Assembly (NCBI GenBank): GCA_900074885.1
Contig: FJUW01000047.1
Span: 309,353-373,352 of the forward strand
Length of the DNA: 64,000 bases
Source of the DNA: Rhynchosporium graminicola
Lineage: Eukaryota; Ascomycota; Leotiomycetes; Helotiales; Ploettnerulaceae
Direction: 5' to 3'
Shown: piece after piece, positions 50,741 to 61,073 of the stretch
Layout: each line of letters opens with the position of its first letter
Numbering within the stretch: the stretch's first letter is position 1
Notes under the pieces: model-generated
The model's database searches: none
What the model saw: only the letters and a program-made list of their open reading frames with translations
What the model was told of the DNA's origin: nothing
Position numbers and translations under genes: made by a program

Positions 50741-51684
50741 ATGTCGCTCTTCCACGACCCTCGAACGTTTCCCGATTACCCTCAATCATCCATGATGCAC
50801 GAGCCACATCAGGAACAGGACGACAACAGTATGCAGCACAACAGATACCCCAGCCCTCCCCCTCCTATGTCCGACAATGCATACATCCCCCAAGACATGG
50901 ATGCGACTGAGGGTTTGACACTGGATGACATGCCCGAACTGCCAGTGAAAGGGAATGCCGATGCGCCAAGCCCCGAGAGATCGAAACCTATTCCAAAACC
51001 AGATCGAGAAGTGACTAAAGGCGAAGATGGCCGTTTCATCTGCAATTGGATTGGATGCAATGAGGAGGTACAGGCTTTCACGAGAAAGTGCGAATGGTCA
51101 AAAGTATGTGTTTTTAACAATTTCTGATACGCATTGGGAGCTCCGTCGCTGACTGGTAACTTCCATAGCACATGGACAAGCACGACCGACCTTATAAATG
51201 CCCGTCTGAAGGATGCGAGAAGCTCCCGGGTTTCACATATTCAGGAGGACTACTGCGACATCAACGAGAGGTACACAATCTTCATGGCGGACCTCGAAAG
51301 CAACTCAACTGTCCACACCCAAATTGTAAGAGATTCTCGGGAAAAGGATTCTCACGCCAGGAAAACCTGAACGAACATCTACGTCGAGTACATACGGACG
51401 CAGCAGAGGTTTTGAACGCAGCAATAGAGACCGATGATGAAGCTAGCGAGATGGCCGGCATGAAGAGAAAGCGACCTCAGTTTGACGGAGTGGACGTTCG
51501 GATGGAAATGAAGAGGCTACGACAAGAGAACGAGGAGCTTAAGAAGCAAGCAGACTTGCAGACTATACGGACGAACGAGTTGGTTAGGAGCCTTAATACT
51601 TTGCAAAACTTGGTAGGTGCGAGAATCCACGAAGTAGCGGCGGATGTCTCACAGCATCAGGCGCCACAAGCACCGATGATGTAG
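50741..51684 (+). CDS. C2H2 zinc-finger protein (probable transcription factor)
   Basis: Two exons (50741-51103, 51169-51684) encode 292 residues starting MSLFHDPRTFPDYPQSSMM. The N-terminal 110 residues are acidic and Pro-rich, like an activation region. Three atypical fingers follow. The first spans the intron (CNWIGCNEEVQAF, then WSKHMDKH). The second is YKCPSEGCEKLPGFTYSGG ending LLRHQREVH. The third is CPHPNCKRFSGKGFSRQ ending LNEHLRRVH. A basic patch (MKRKRPQF) may be a nuclear signal and a short coiled coil follows (EMKRLRQENEELKKQ), which suggests dimers. Target genes unknown. An upstream in-frame extension reaches 50510 but consists of translated repeat, so the ATG at 50741 is preferred. 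Confidence 0.87.
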
Positions 51685-52480
51685 GATTTGCTCGAGACTT
51701 TTCTTCTCCTCTAGGGCACGGGTATTTGCTTCAAGGGGCGGCAATTAGGGAGTTGAGTATTATTGGGGCGTTGAAATGGTAGCGCTGCCTTACTATATAT
51801 CATCAATTGTTCTTCCGCGGTGGCGGAGCAATCTCTCTTCTTGTTAGATACGTGTACACATACTAGATCAACGATTGCATCCCTTTGTGGCATGGCAGAA
51901 CATTTACTTATGGATGTTCACAGTTCCTGTGACTTGTGGTTTCAACTGTCGACTGCTTTAGCTACTGCATTCGGACATGTTACTATTTTGCGTCCCTGTA
52001 GACTAATGTATCTGCTGGTAGCTGCTCGCTGTCATGATTTAACGTATCGAATTCACCACTGCGTGCTGGAGATCTTGCATTTGCTTACTTATTCCTCTGG
52101 GGCTTTCCGTGGCAGCTGATCCTGGATGCTCAAGCTTCTAGAACTCTTCCTTCATATATTTCTGCTTTCGGCACATCTTCTGCTTCTGACCAGCCCTGCG
52201 GGCAACACTCCTTAGAAATTTCCGGTTGGCCTTTTGAACGCCTAGACAGTGAAGCCGCTTTGACCGAGAGATCTCGGCGGCTGTGTTAGTATGGACAGGT
52301 GCTTAGAGATTTCTCGATTTCTGGATATCTGGGTCAGGCCTAAGGCTGGACATATAGTTGAGTTTGTCTCGTATTACTTCTAATAAATGACATCTAGTGC
52401 ACAGCGGGACGATGTATCGTAGCACGAACGCTAAAGCTTTACTTACCTGCGTGGTCGATGTAGTCCTATGGCCATTCTCC
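51685..52480. other. 3' flank and border of the AT-rich block
   Basis: Unique sequence of ordinary composition continues to about 52.45 kb. On the minus strand 52130-52295 reads a short basic frame (motif KANRKFLRSVARRAGQKQKM) ending in TAG; it may be the tail of a transposon protein, but I cannot assign it. Confidence 0.4.
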
Positions 52481-52739
52481 GGTACTTAGAATACTTCTAG
52501 AGAAGTCTACTTTACATACTCTAGAGTAAGACAAAAGAGCTAAACGCTCTATATATATAATTATCGAGAAGATACGTATAGTTATAGTAGATTAAAATAT
52601 ACTTAACTATATATAGCCGGAGATTCTATTCACTTATATATATACATATCGCTAACCTTACCTCTACGTTTAGAGTAGAAGAGAAGACTTCTTTTAAGTA
52701 CTTCTAAGATAATAATAAATTAAGGGTAAACTATACTCC

Positions 52740-52979
52740 TTCTATTAAGTATCTCTATATATTAGGATATCTTATCTTTATACTAATTAATAAGAAGAAT
52801 AGAGTCTAGAGCTATAAGATAACTCTTAGAGCTAAAGAGGATATTCTAGTAGGATTTAAAAGTTATAATATCCATAGATACTTAGTTAATAGAAAGGTAA
52901 TACGTATCTCTTATCTACGATTTAATAAAGATAATCTAGTTATAGAACCTTATAAAGAAGACGCTATAATAGTATCTTA
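52740..52979 (+). pseudogene. Ty1/copia integrase C-terminal relic
   Basis: One plus-strand frame reads KYLYILGYLIF, LRAKEDILVGFKSYNIHRYL and VIRISYLRFNKDN. This matches the end of copia integrase, where a conserved G/F-x-x-VGY segment precedes the V-F-D-E motif. A single internal TAG replaces a residue. Orientation matches the reverse transcriptase relic that follows, so both are probably from one element. Confidence 0.75.
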
Positions 52980-54033
52980 AACTAAGAGTAATTCTATTAA
53001 TACTTAAAGTTAAAACTAAGAAATTAAAGTAACTTATAATCTAAGGATTATAATTTAAGATAAAGCTTCTGAAAATAAAGTCGATAGTATATTAGCACTT
53101 TTCTGGCGCGCCGGCAGAATACAGATTATCGATTTGCGCCGCCGACGCCGTCAGTAGTCAATCCGCACTCGAGTTGCATTAAAAGCGCTACTAGTAATCA
53201 ATCCGCACTCGAATAGTACCTCGAACTTTAAATAAATTAAACTCTACTTATAGATAATAATATCTATAAGAAGCCGAAGCTCGGCTATAGGTAGAGTAAA
53301 AAAAATCGCATATCCCTTTTCGACCTCTTACTATCTACTTCTTAAGAGAATATTTATACTATTAAACATTAAGTAATATATTAATTCGATTTAGAGAAAG
53401 TTTACATAAGAGGATTTTCTTTATACGCGTAAGTAGAATACTTAGTTACGTATACGTATATTACGCAGGTATTTAATACTCTATACCTCTAAGGTCCTAC
53501 TACTAGTAGTATACTAGAGTACTAGGGTACCCTAGTAGTACCCTTAGTATTACCCCTCGTAGTAGTTCTAGGTACTCTAGTAAGTACTTCGAATTAAGTT
53601 TACTAATAAGATTAATCTCTACTCGCTATAGATATCGCTAATACGATTTTTTTTTTATAAGTATAACTTTGCTCTTAGAAAAATCGACTTATAGTTTTCG
53701 CTATAGCGGCGTCAGCAGCGCCCTACGACCATAGGCGCCGAGCAAACGCTTTTCCAGGAAACTCCTGATATATAGAAGATATTAAATTTATAATTACGGA
53801 TAATATACTAGTACTGGAGGTTAATATTCCAGAGCAAATTACGATATAAAAGAAGTATAACAAGACTTCTAGGTCTAAGAACTATATATCGGAGTATATT
53901 CCTAAGGCTATACGTTCAGGCCGGAACGTAGGTCTGACTCTAAATTCGACGCCCAAGATAACCTCGGAACTAAATTATAGCTACTTCTATACTATTTCTC
54001 TATTAGAAGAGATACGAGGGAATACTAGCTAGT

Positions 54034-54362
54034 ATCAATTCGCCTTTTATATAGCTTAAAAAGAGTCTCTATTTCTAGATAATCCGACTATCTTAGACTA
54101 AGCTATAAAGAGATCTGATTAGCTAGATTAGAAGAAGACTATTATCAAGAAGTACTAATCTCTTAATGAAAAGTCGACTTAGAAGACTATAAGTTATACT
54201 AATATACTAAAGGAGTATAAAGTACTAGGTTCTCGTTTAGTTTTTAAGACGAAGAGAGATATAGATAGTAAAATTAATAGATATAATATCAGATTCATAA
54301 TCTAAGATTATATATAGCAATTTAGTTACGATTTTAATTAGATATATTATTACGAGGATATA
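54034..54362 (+). pseudogene. Ty1/copia reverse transcriptase N-terminal relic
   Basis: One frame shows NEKSTxKTIS, KVLGSRLVFKTKRDIDSKIN and RYNIRFI, the copia arrangement of a conserved TW, then a WVFK-like segment, then the K-RYKARLV motif. Stops sit where the family has Trp or Gln (TGG or CAG/CAA changed to TAG/TAA). The frame is lost at about 54362, so the rest of the domain is missing. Confidence 0.75.
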
Positions 54363-54632
54363 GGTCTCAGTATAGATCAGATGACTATAGTCACGTGTAT
54401 AATCCGTGCGGATATTCCTGTCACGAATCGGCCTGGTTCTTAGCACCAAAACCGTCCTAGCATCAGAATACTGATAGTACCACCTAGTAGTATATACCAG
54501 ACGAGTTTTAGTACTAGAAAAGAGTTAGTACTATTAGAGGAAAGGCACTAATACAGTTATAGTATAAACTAGCGAGTAGTACTATACGCTTACTTATATT
54601 ATAGTAATAATAGTATTATAGCTATAGATGAT

Positions 54633-54834
54633 TATAACGACACAAGACTCAAGGCGGTATACAAGCAAGAATAAACAAGTAGGGAGGCTAAGAGCGATCT
54701 TATATAGTCTAGTACGAAGGAAATAGAAAGATACAGAGCTCTAAAGGAGTCTGCACCTTCTATATATATAAGGAGGGTATACTTAAGGCACTGATACTAG
54801 CCCGTATCTGCTACGTATACTATGCGCTATTATA
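54633..54834 (-). repeat. Left LTR (3' LTR) of element A
   Basis: 202 bp. It opens TATAACGACA and closes CGCTATTATA, the RIP-altered forms of TGTAACGACA and CGCTGTCACA. Confidence 0.85.
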
Positions 54835-55119
54835 TTACCCCCTTCTAAGATAAAGGCTCGCCCTCGAGCCTTAAAGAATCGAACAAAGGAAATAAAGTAG
54901 GTATAAAACGCAGTTAAATATAATAACCTCTAATTATTCTATTAAACCGAAACCGTAGATACCGAGTTTTACTAAATAAGTAAGGCTAAGCAAGTAATTA
55001 AAACACTTGAAGGTTGCGAAAGAAACGAAAGTCCAAATCGAATTCCAAAGAAGTTAAAAGATTAAGGAGAGTTAGATATCTTTATTAAGTAGATATAGAA
55101 AGTATTAAATTAAAGGTTC

Positions 55120-55490
55120 TAATAGAGGGAGGTCGATTCTGCCGAGGGGGATAAATTATACCGGGGTATAGGAATTACGAGTCGAATTCCGGCAATTTCC
55201 GCTAGGGTAATAAGCTACTTTATCTTAGCTTAAAAGTAAGGTTTTTCGCTATTAGAGCTACTTTCGGAAGGTTAAAGTTAGGTAAGAGGATAAAGGTTCT
55301 TTTCTAGTAGAAGGAGGTCGATTCTGCTAAGGGGGATAAATTATACTAGGGTATAGGGGTTACGAGTCGGATTCCGGTAATTTCCGCTAGGGTAATAAGC
55401 TACTTCGTCCTAGCTTAAAAGTAAGGTTTTTCGCTATTAGAGCTACTTTCGGAAAGTTAAAGTCAGGTAAGGGGATAATAAATATTAGAG
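55120..55490. repeat. Tandem duplication of ~180 bp inside element A
   Basis: The block with GGAGGTCGATTCTGC, GGGGATAAATTATAC and GGTTTTTCGCTATTAGAGC occurs twice in a row. Element B has the same block once (about 59446-59620). Confidence 0.82.
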
Positions 55491-55853
55491 CCTATAGGGA
55501 AGTTTCCACTTAAAATTCGTCTGCTGTTTTACTTCGTACGCACGAAGGAACGAGTTTCGAAGTATCCGAGAGTAACTTCGCAGTAATACTAGTACTTCTA
55601 AGGCTAAATTATATTCAAATTCCTAGCTATCCGAGAGATCTCTAGAATCTTAGCTCTTTTGAAAACCTAACTATCGAATTCGTAATTAATAGTACTAACT
55701 ATTTCCGTATGATTCCGAAGTATAAAAATCTAAGGTAAGTAGAGATAACTCAGCGAAGAGCTCCCTAATAGTCGAAGTCGTACGTCCGAATCGAGTTTTC
55801 TAAGTGAGATATTATTTAATACTATCCCTAGCGGTCTTAATCTTTCTATTTAA

Positions 55854-56055
55854 TATAACGATATAAGACTTAAGATAATATATAAGTAAGAATAAATAAG
55901 TAGGGAGGCTAAGAGCGATCTTATATAGTCTAGTACGAAGGAAACAGAAAGATATAGAGCTCTAAAGGAGTCTGCACCTTCTATATATATAAGGAGGGTA
56001 TGCCTAAGGCACCGATACTAGCCCGTATCTGCCACGTATACCATGCGCTGTCACA
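55854..56055 (-). repeat. Right LTR (5' LTR) of element A
   Basis: 202 bp. It ends GCTGTCACA, which keeps the canonical CA terminus (TG on the element strand). It is followed by the target duplication ATGAT. Confidence 0.87.
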
Positions 56056-57423
56056 ATGATCCGGGATCATATGATATGCTAGACTGCTAGATAAGTCGCG
56101 AGGGCTTATATACTCTATAAGATAGTCTTATATAGCTAGCATAAGGGAACGAAAGCTCTATATAAGTTTAGTACTTCTGCTATTAGATAAGAGCTTCGTG
56201 CTCAAATTCATATAGTAATTAATACCTACTTATAACGTCTTAATTCTAATTAAGAACCGAATTTCTTATTTACTTTACTTTATAGCTAATACTAACCGAC
56301 GAGCCTATATACCGCGTACTAGTCAGAACCAGGAACGTTATAATTCCTAGATAATACCTTTAGTTAACTCTCTATAGTAATTAATATTATAATATAATAT
56401 ATAATATTTAATTACTCTATATCTTACTCTGAAGATTAATATAATCTTACCATAAGTTATAAGCTCTAATAGCTATAGGTAGAATAGTACTTAAATAAGA
56501 AAGCAGTAGTATTATAATTTTTAATAGTAAGCGTCGAACTATTTCTTAGTACTAAGGGTAGAGATTTAAGTTACGAGCTTCAGATTAAGATATAATATAC
56601 GCGTATAGTTTAGTTAAACTAGCGCGTCTTTCTATAGTAAATATAGTCGCGCAGAATACTAGTAGAGAGAGTTCTTTAGCTATCGTATCTACGCTACTAT
56701 TAGAAGAAGTCGAAGAAGTGTACTTTAATAACTCTAACTCTATTAAAGATTCTTTTAAAGAGACTCTTTCATAATAAATAAGCCGTATAGTACTCAATAC
56801 TCGTACTCGTATAGCAGTCGAGGTCGACGATTTCGAAATTATCGCATCCCGAGATGCAGAGTTTTCCGCGCTAGCGCCGAAAGCTATTTAAGGGCCTTAG
56901 GCTTAAGTCCCTAGGACTTAAAAATATATCTGATTTACCTTCTATAGACGCTAAATCGATATCCTAGGATTATCCAGAGGATCCGAAAGACCTGGAATCA
57001 GAACTTATTATTACGATTATACTAGAGCTATATAACCATAGGAAGATAAGTAGTTCTATATCCTTAAAATTAGTAGATAGCTATAAGCTTAAGGAAGAAG
57101 AGAACTATACGAAATAGAGAGATAAAGTACTAAATATTACTAAAACTAATAGAATTAGTAAGTTTCTTAATATTAGGTTATATAACTATATATCTAAAGA
57201 AGTAAACGAATAAGATAATAATATCGATAATAAAGTACTTAAGAAGTAATAAGATTAAGAGTCTAGAGAGAGTTAAATAAAGCTAGTAATTATATTAAAT
57301 TATAAAGCCGGACCTCTTATATATATATCTAATAAAACTATTATATTAGATATATAGAAGGCTCTATAGGCGTAATATGAAGAAGGAGGTAATATACTAG
57401 TATATAATGCTATATAAGATTAC
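56056..57423. other. AT-rich repeat remnant, unassigned
   Basis: Heavily mutated sequence into which element A is inserted. A TATA-rich segment at 56100-56150 might be part of an older LTR. No protein motif is recognisable, and the minus-strand open frame at 56585-56797 is low-complexity AT-rich translation. Confidence 0.4.
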
Positions 57424-57692
57424 TATAACGATATAAGACTTAAGGCGGTATACGAGCAGGTATAAAATAAGTAGGAAAGCTAAGAGCGATCTTATATAAT
57501 CTACTACTAAGGAAAAAAAAAGATAAGAAAGGAAGAAGAAGAGAGATAGAGTGTAAAGCACCTTATATATATATGCTAATACTAGTCTGATACTATACCG
57601 AGTCGGATACTAGTTATACCGGGATACCTATAGACTTAGGCCCTAGTATCTATCCTTCTTCTTATATAATATTCAGGTAAGCTATTATTATA
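57424..57692 (-). repeat. Gypsy-family LTR, minus orientation (269 bp)
   Basis: It opens TATAACGATA and closes GCTATTATTATA. It is similar along its length to the reverse complement of the LTR at 60806-61073. A purine-rich tract (minus strand AAGGGAGAGG) lies directly to its right, which marks it as the 3' LTR of a minus-strand element whose body runs rightwards. Confidence 0.78.
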
Positions 57693-58606
57693 TTACCTCT
57701 CCCTTAAGAAGAGCTTAACCCTAAGCTCGGAAAGTTATAGTTTATATTAGAAATTAGTGTTTATTATAACTATTTTCGTCGATATTCGCGTAATAAGCGC
57801 TAGCTGCTCTTTAGTAGTAGTAAATTCCTTTTCAGGTTCTAACTAGTTATATTATTATAATAGTACTATATTAGTCGTAGCTTCTAAATCGGGCGGTAAG
57901 CTATATTTACTTTATCTATTTATAGTAAGAGTCGAGTTTAAGTAGGGCGTAGGGTATATAAAGGAAAGGGTTTATTAATATTAGAGCTTTTCCTTTTTAA
58001 CAGCGATAACTACTTTAACTTATAAGTTTACTCTCCCTAGATTATAATATAGTTCTTAGAGTAGGTATTATTACTAACTACTATAGTAGTCTGCTATAAT
58101 CTTATATATTAATTAACCTAATTAACTTTCTCTTATTATAAGTAAATTTCCTACCTTAGTATTAAGGATAGTCTTTAAGTAAAGTATAAGTGTTTTATAG
58201 ATCTATAATACTAACTCCTATAGTACTCTTACTAGTTCCCGCTAGTACCCTTTCGGCGGCGTATTATATATATTACTTATGATATATTCGCGCTTTTCTT
58301 AAGCTAAAGTATAATAATACTCTTATTCTAGAACTTCTATATTTATTTAATAAGCTTAACTCTAAGCTTTATAAGTATTATTCGGCGTTAAAGAGTAGTT
58401 ATAAGTATATAAGTTACTTAGGCTTAAATATAGTTATATATACTAACGCGTTATAGTTACTTAACTATATTAATACGAAGTATATTATTTTATCTAGTTT
58501 ACTTCTTAGTAGCGAAGCTAAGGACGCGAAGCTAAATCGAGGCGGTATCGTAGCTACTTATAAAGCTATTAATTAGATATATTATCTCGCGAAATCTACT
58601 TCTTCT
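57693..58606 (-). pseudogene. Minus-strand gypsy pol 3' end relic
   Basis: Directly beside the LTR the minus strand ends in ELRVKLFLRER-stop, a typical closing peptide of fungal gypsy pol. Further right the sequence is too mutated to assign a domain. It is interrupted by element B at 58607 and may resume after 60181. Confidence 0.5.
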
Positions 58607-58808
58607 TATAACGACACAAGACTCAAGGCGGTATACAAGTAAGAATAAATAAGTAGGGAGGCTAAGAGCGATCTTATATAGTCTAGTACGAAGGAAACAG
58701 AAAGATAAAGAGCTCTGAAGGAGTCTACACCTTCTATATATATAAGGAGGGTATACCTAAGGCACCGATACTGGCCCGTATCTGCAAAATATACTATGCG
58801 CTATCATA
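58607..58808 (-). repeat. Left LTR (3' LTR) of element B
   Basis: 202 bp, opens TATAACGACACAAGACTCAA and closes CGCTATCATA. It is almost identical to the left LTR of element A. Confidence 0.86.
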
Positions 58809-59974
58809 TTACCCCCTTCCAAGATAAAGGCTCGCCCTCGAGCCTTTAAAGGTAAACAAAAAACGAAAGAAAAGATAGTCAAATCAAGTCGAATTCCAAA
58901 CAAAATCCAAGTAATTATTAATCTAAAGCGTAAGACGCAAATCACTCCTTCTTCGTCTTCAATATCGGATAATCGCCCTCCGTAAATTGTCAATTGAAGA
59001 GCGTTCAAGGGTAGGTTCTGTCGGTAATTATGATGCCGAGTTTGCTGAAGGTCTAAGGTTTACCGAAGGTCCAGAGTTCATCGATTGTGCCTAAGTACGT
59101 AAAAACTCGGCAAACATCTGTTCGATGCGACTAATATTAATAGAAAGCTCCCGAGTAGTCGATTCTGTCTATAATTAATAGTTTTCAATCGATTGAAGCA
59201 ATTCCATAGTAGGTACGGAATCGGAGGGGCTGCGAGGGTATTCCGGTGAAGCCGTAGGAGCTAGCTGAGCTTTCTTAGGAGGTATAGCATTAGATAAGCG
59301 AGACTAAGCGAAAGTAATAGAACACTTGAAAGTTATAGAAGAAGCGAAAGTCGAAATCGAATTCTGAAGAAGCCGAAAGATTAAAGAGAGTCAGATATCT
59401 TCGTTAAGTAGATATAGAAAGTATTAAATTAAAGGTTCTAGTAGAGGGAGGTCGATTCTACTAAGGGGGATAAATTATACCGGGGTATAGGGATTATAAG
59501 TCGAATTCCGATAATTTCCACTAGGGTAATAAGCTACTTCGTCCTAGTCTAAAAGTAAGGTTTTTCGCTATTAGAGCTACTTTCAGAAGGTTAAAGTCGA
59601 GTAAGGGGATAATAAATATTAGAGCCTATAGGGAAGTTTCTACTTAAAATTCGTCTGCTGTTTTACTTCGTACGCACAAAGGAACGAGTTTCGAAGTATC
59701 CGAGAGTAACTTTATAGTAATACTAGTACTTCTAAGGCTGAATTACGTTTAAATTCCTAGCTATCCGAGAGATCTCTAGAATCTCAGCTCTTTTAAAAAC
59801 CTAACGATTGAATTCGTAATTAATAATACTAACTGTTTCCGTATAATTCCGAAAATCTAAGGTAAGTAGAGATAACTTAGCGAAGAGCTCCCTAGTAATC
59901 GTACGTGCGAATCGAGTTTTCTAGGTAAGATATTATTTAATACTATCCTTAGCGGTCTTAATCTTTCTATTTAA

Positions 59975-60176
59975 TATAATAATATAAGACTTAAAGTAGT
60001 ATATAAGTAAGAATAAATAAGTAGGAAGGCTAAGAGCGATCTTATATAGTCTAGTACGAAGGAAATAGAAAGATATAGAGCTCTGAAGGAGTCTGCACCT
60101 TTTATATATACAAGGAGGGTATGCCTAAGGCACTGATACTAGCCCGTATCTGCCACGTATACCATGCGCTGTCATA
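59975..60176 (-). repeat. Right LTR (5' LTR) of element B
   Basis: 202 bp, opens TATAATAATATAAG and closes GCTGTCATA. It carries more C-to-T type changes than its partner. Confidence 0.86.
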
Positions 60177-60181
60177 CTTCT

Positions 60182-60805
60182 ACTACTACGTTAGAGATTA
60201 TTACTATATAATTAGTAGAGACTTAAGCTTTAAAGTAATCTATAGAGAAAGTATTTAAAGAGTTAGAGTTTATTAAAGTAATAAGTTAAGATCTTTAAAC
60301 CTTTAGATATTAGTACGATACTAATATAATATAAGATTTAGATCTTTTAATAATAGATTTAGCGAGATCTGGATTAATAGTATAAATAGTATTAAAGTAG
60401 ATAAAGAAGTTAAATACTATTATATAGGAATTTACGAAGAAAGCGATATTTAAGGCTATAATATCTAATACTAAAGGAAAAAGGAATTTACTTTCTAATT
60501 CAGAGATAATATCAGATCTAGATACTCTCGACTCTCTCTAAAGAAGAAAGCTTATAGGATTAGCTATTATACTTAGTCTACTACTAGAGCTATATTAGTA
60601 AATTTAAGTAAGAAGTTAGATATAGTAATTCCGATTCTAGATATTCTAGATTTATTAGAAGCTCTGAAGACCTTAAGAGAGAAAGCTAGTAAAGTGAAAG
60701 TAATAGAAGAAGTAGAGTTTTAGATATAGTATTATTATAGAATATAATCAGAGGATTATCCTTAGTAATAAAATTTTAATATTAGTATCTATAATAGTTT
60801 ATTAT
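60182..60805. other. AT-rich repeat remnant, unassigned
   Basis: Strongly AT-rich sequence between element B and the plus-strand gypsy element. No motif could be assigned; it may continue the disrupted minus-strand element. Confidence 0.4.
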
Positions 60806-61073
60806 TATAACGACAGCTCACCTGAATATCACATGAGAAGAAGGATAGATAACAGGGCCTAAGTTCATAGGTATCCCGGCAGAACTAGTATCCGACCTAG
60901 TATAGTATCGGACTAGTACCGGTATATATATATAAGGTGCCTTATACTTTATCTCTCTTCTTCTTCCTTCCTTATCTTTTTGTTTCCTTCGTAGTAGACT
61001 ATATAAGATCGCTCTTAGCCTCCTTACTCGTTTATTCTTACTTATATACTACTTTAAGTCTTATATCGTTATA
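60806..61073 (+). repeat. 5' LTR of the plus-strand gypsy element (268 bp)
   Basis: It opens TATAACGACAGCTCACCTGA and closes TATATCGTTATA, a RIP-altered TGTAACGACA...TGTCGTTACA pair. The promoter box CTATATAAGATCGCTCTTAG is shared with the 202-bp LTRs. Confidence 0.82.

Larger units (their letters stand above)
54633..56055 (-). mobile_element. Non-autonomous LTR element A (1,423 bp)
   Basis: The element is bounded by two 202-bp LTRs in direct orientation (54633-54834 and 55854-56055) and flanked by a perfect 5-bp target duplication ATGAT (54628-54632 and 56056-56060). A purine tract AGAAGGGGG next to the left LTR, and a TATATAAG box in the LTR, show it lies on the minus strand. The interior of about 1.0 kb has no gag or pol, only a conserved leader and a short tail. 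It contains a tandem duplication of about 180 bp (near 55120-55480). It is a TRIM/LARD-like derivative of the gypsy family nearby. Confidence 0.88.
58607..60176 (-). mobile_element. Non-autonomous LTR element B (1,570 bp)
   Basis: It has the same family and orientation as element A. The LTRs are 58607-58808 and 59975-60176, both 202 bp, with a perfect 5-bp target duplication CTTCT (58602-58606 and 60177-60181). The interior matches element A but has extra, less mutated sequence at 58850-59280 and only one copy of the 180-bp block. Beside the left LTR the minus strand reads ARGRAFILEGG-stop, the last residues of a gypsy pol, next to the purine tract GGAAGGGGG. No other coding capacity is present. 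Confidence 0.88.

Noticed and set aside
56585..56797. 70-codon minus-strand open frame in the AT-rich block
   Set aside because: Low-complexity translation of RIP-altered DNA without a motif.
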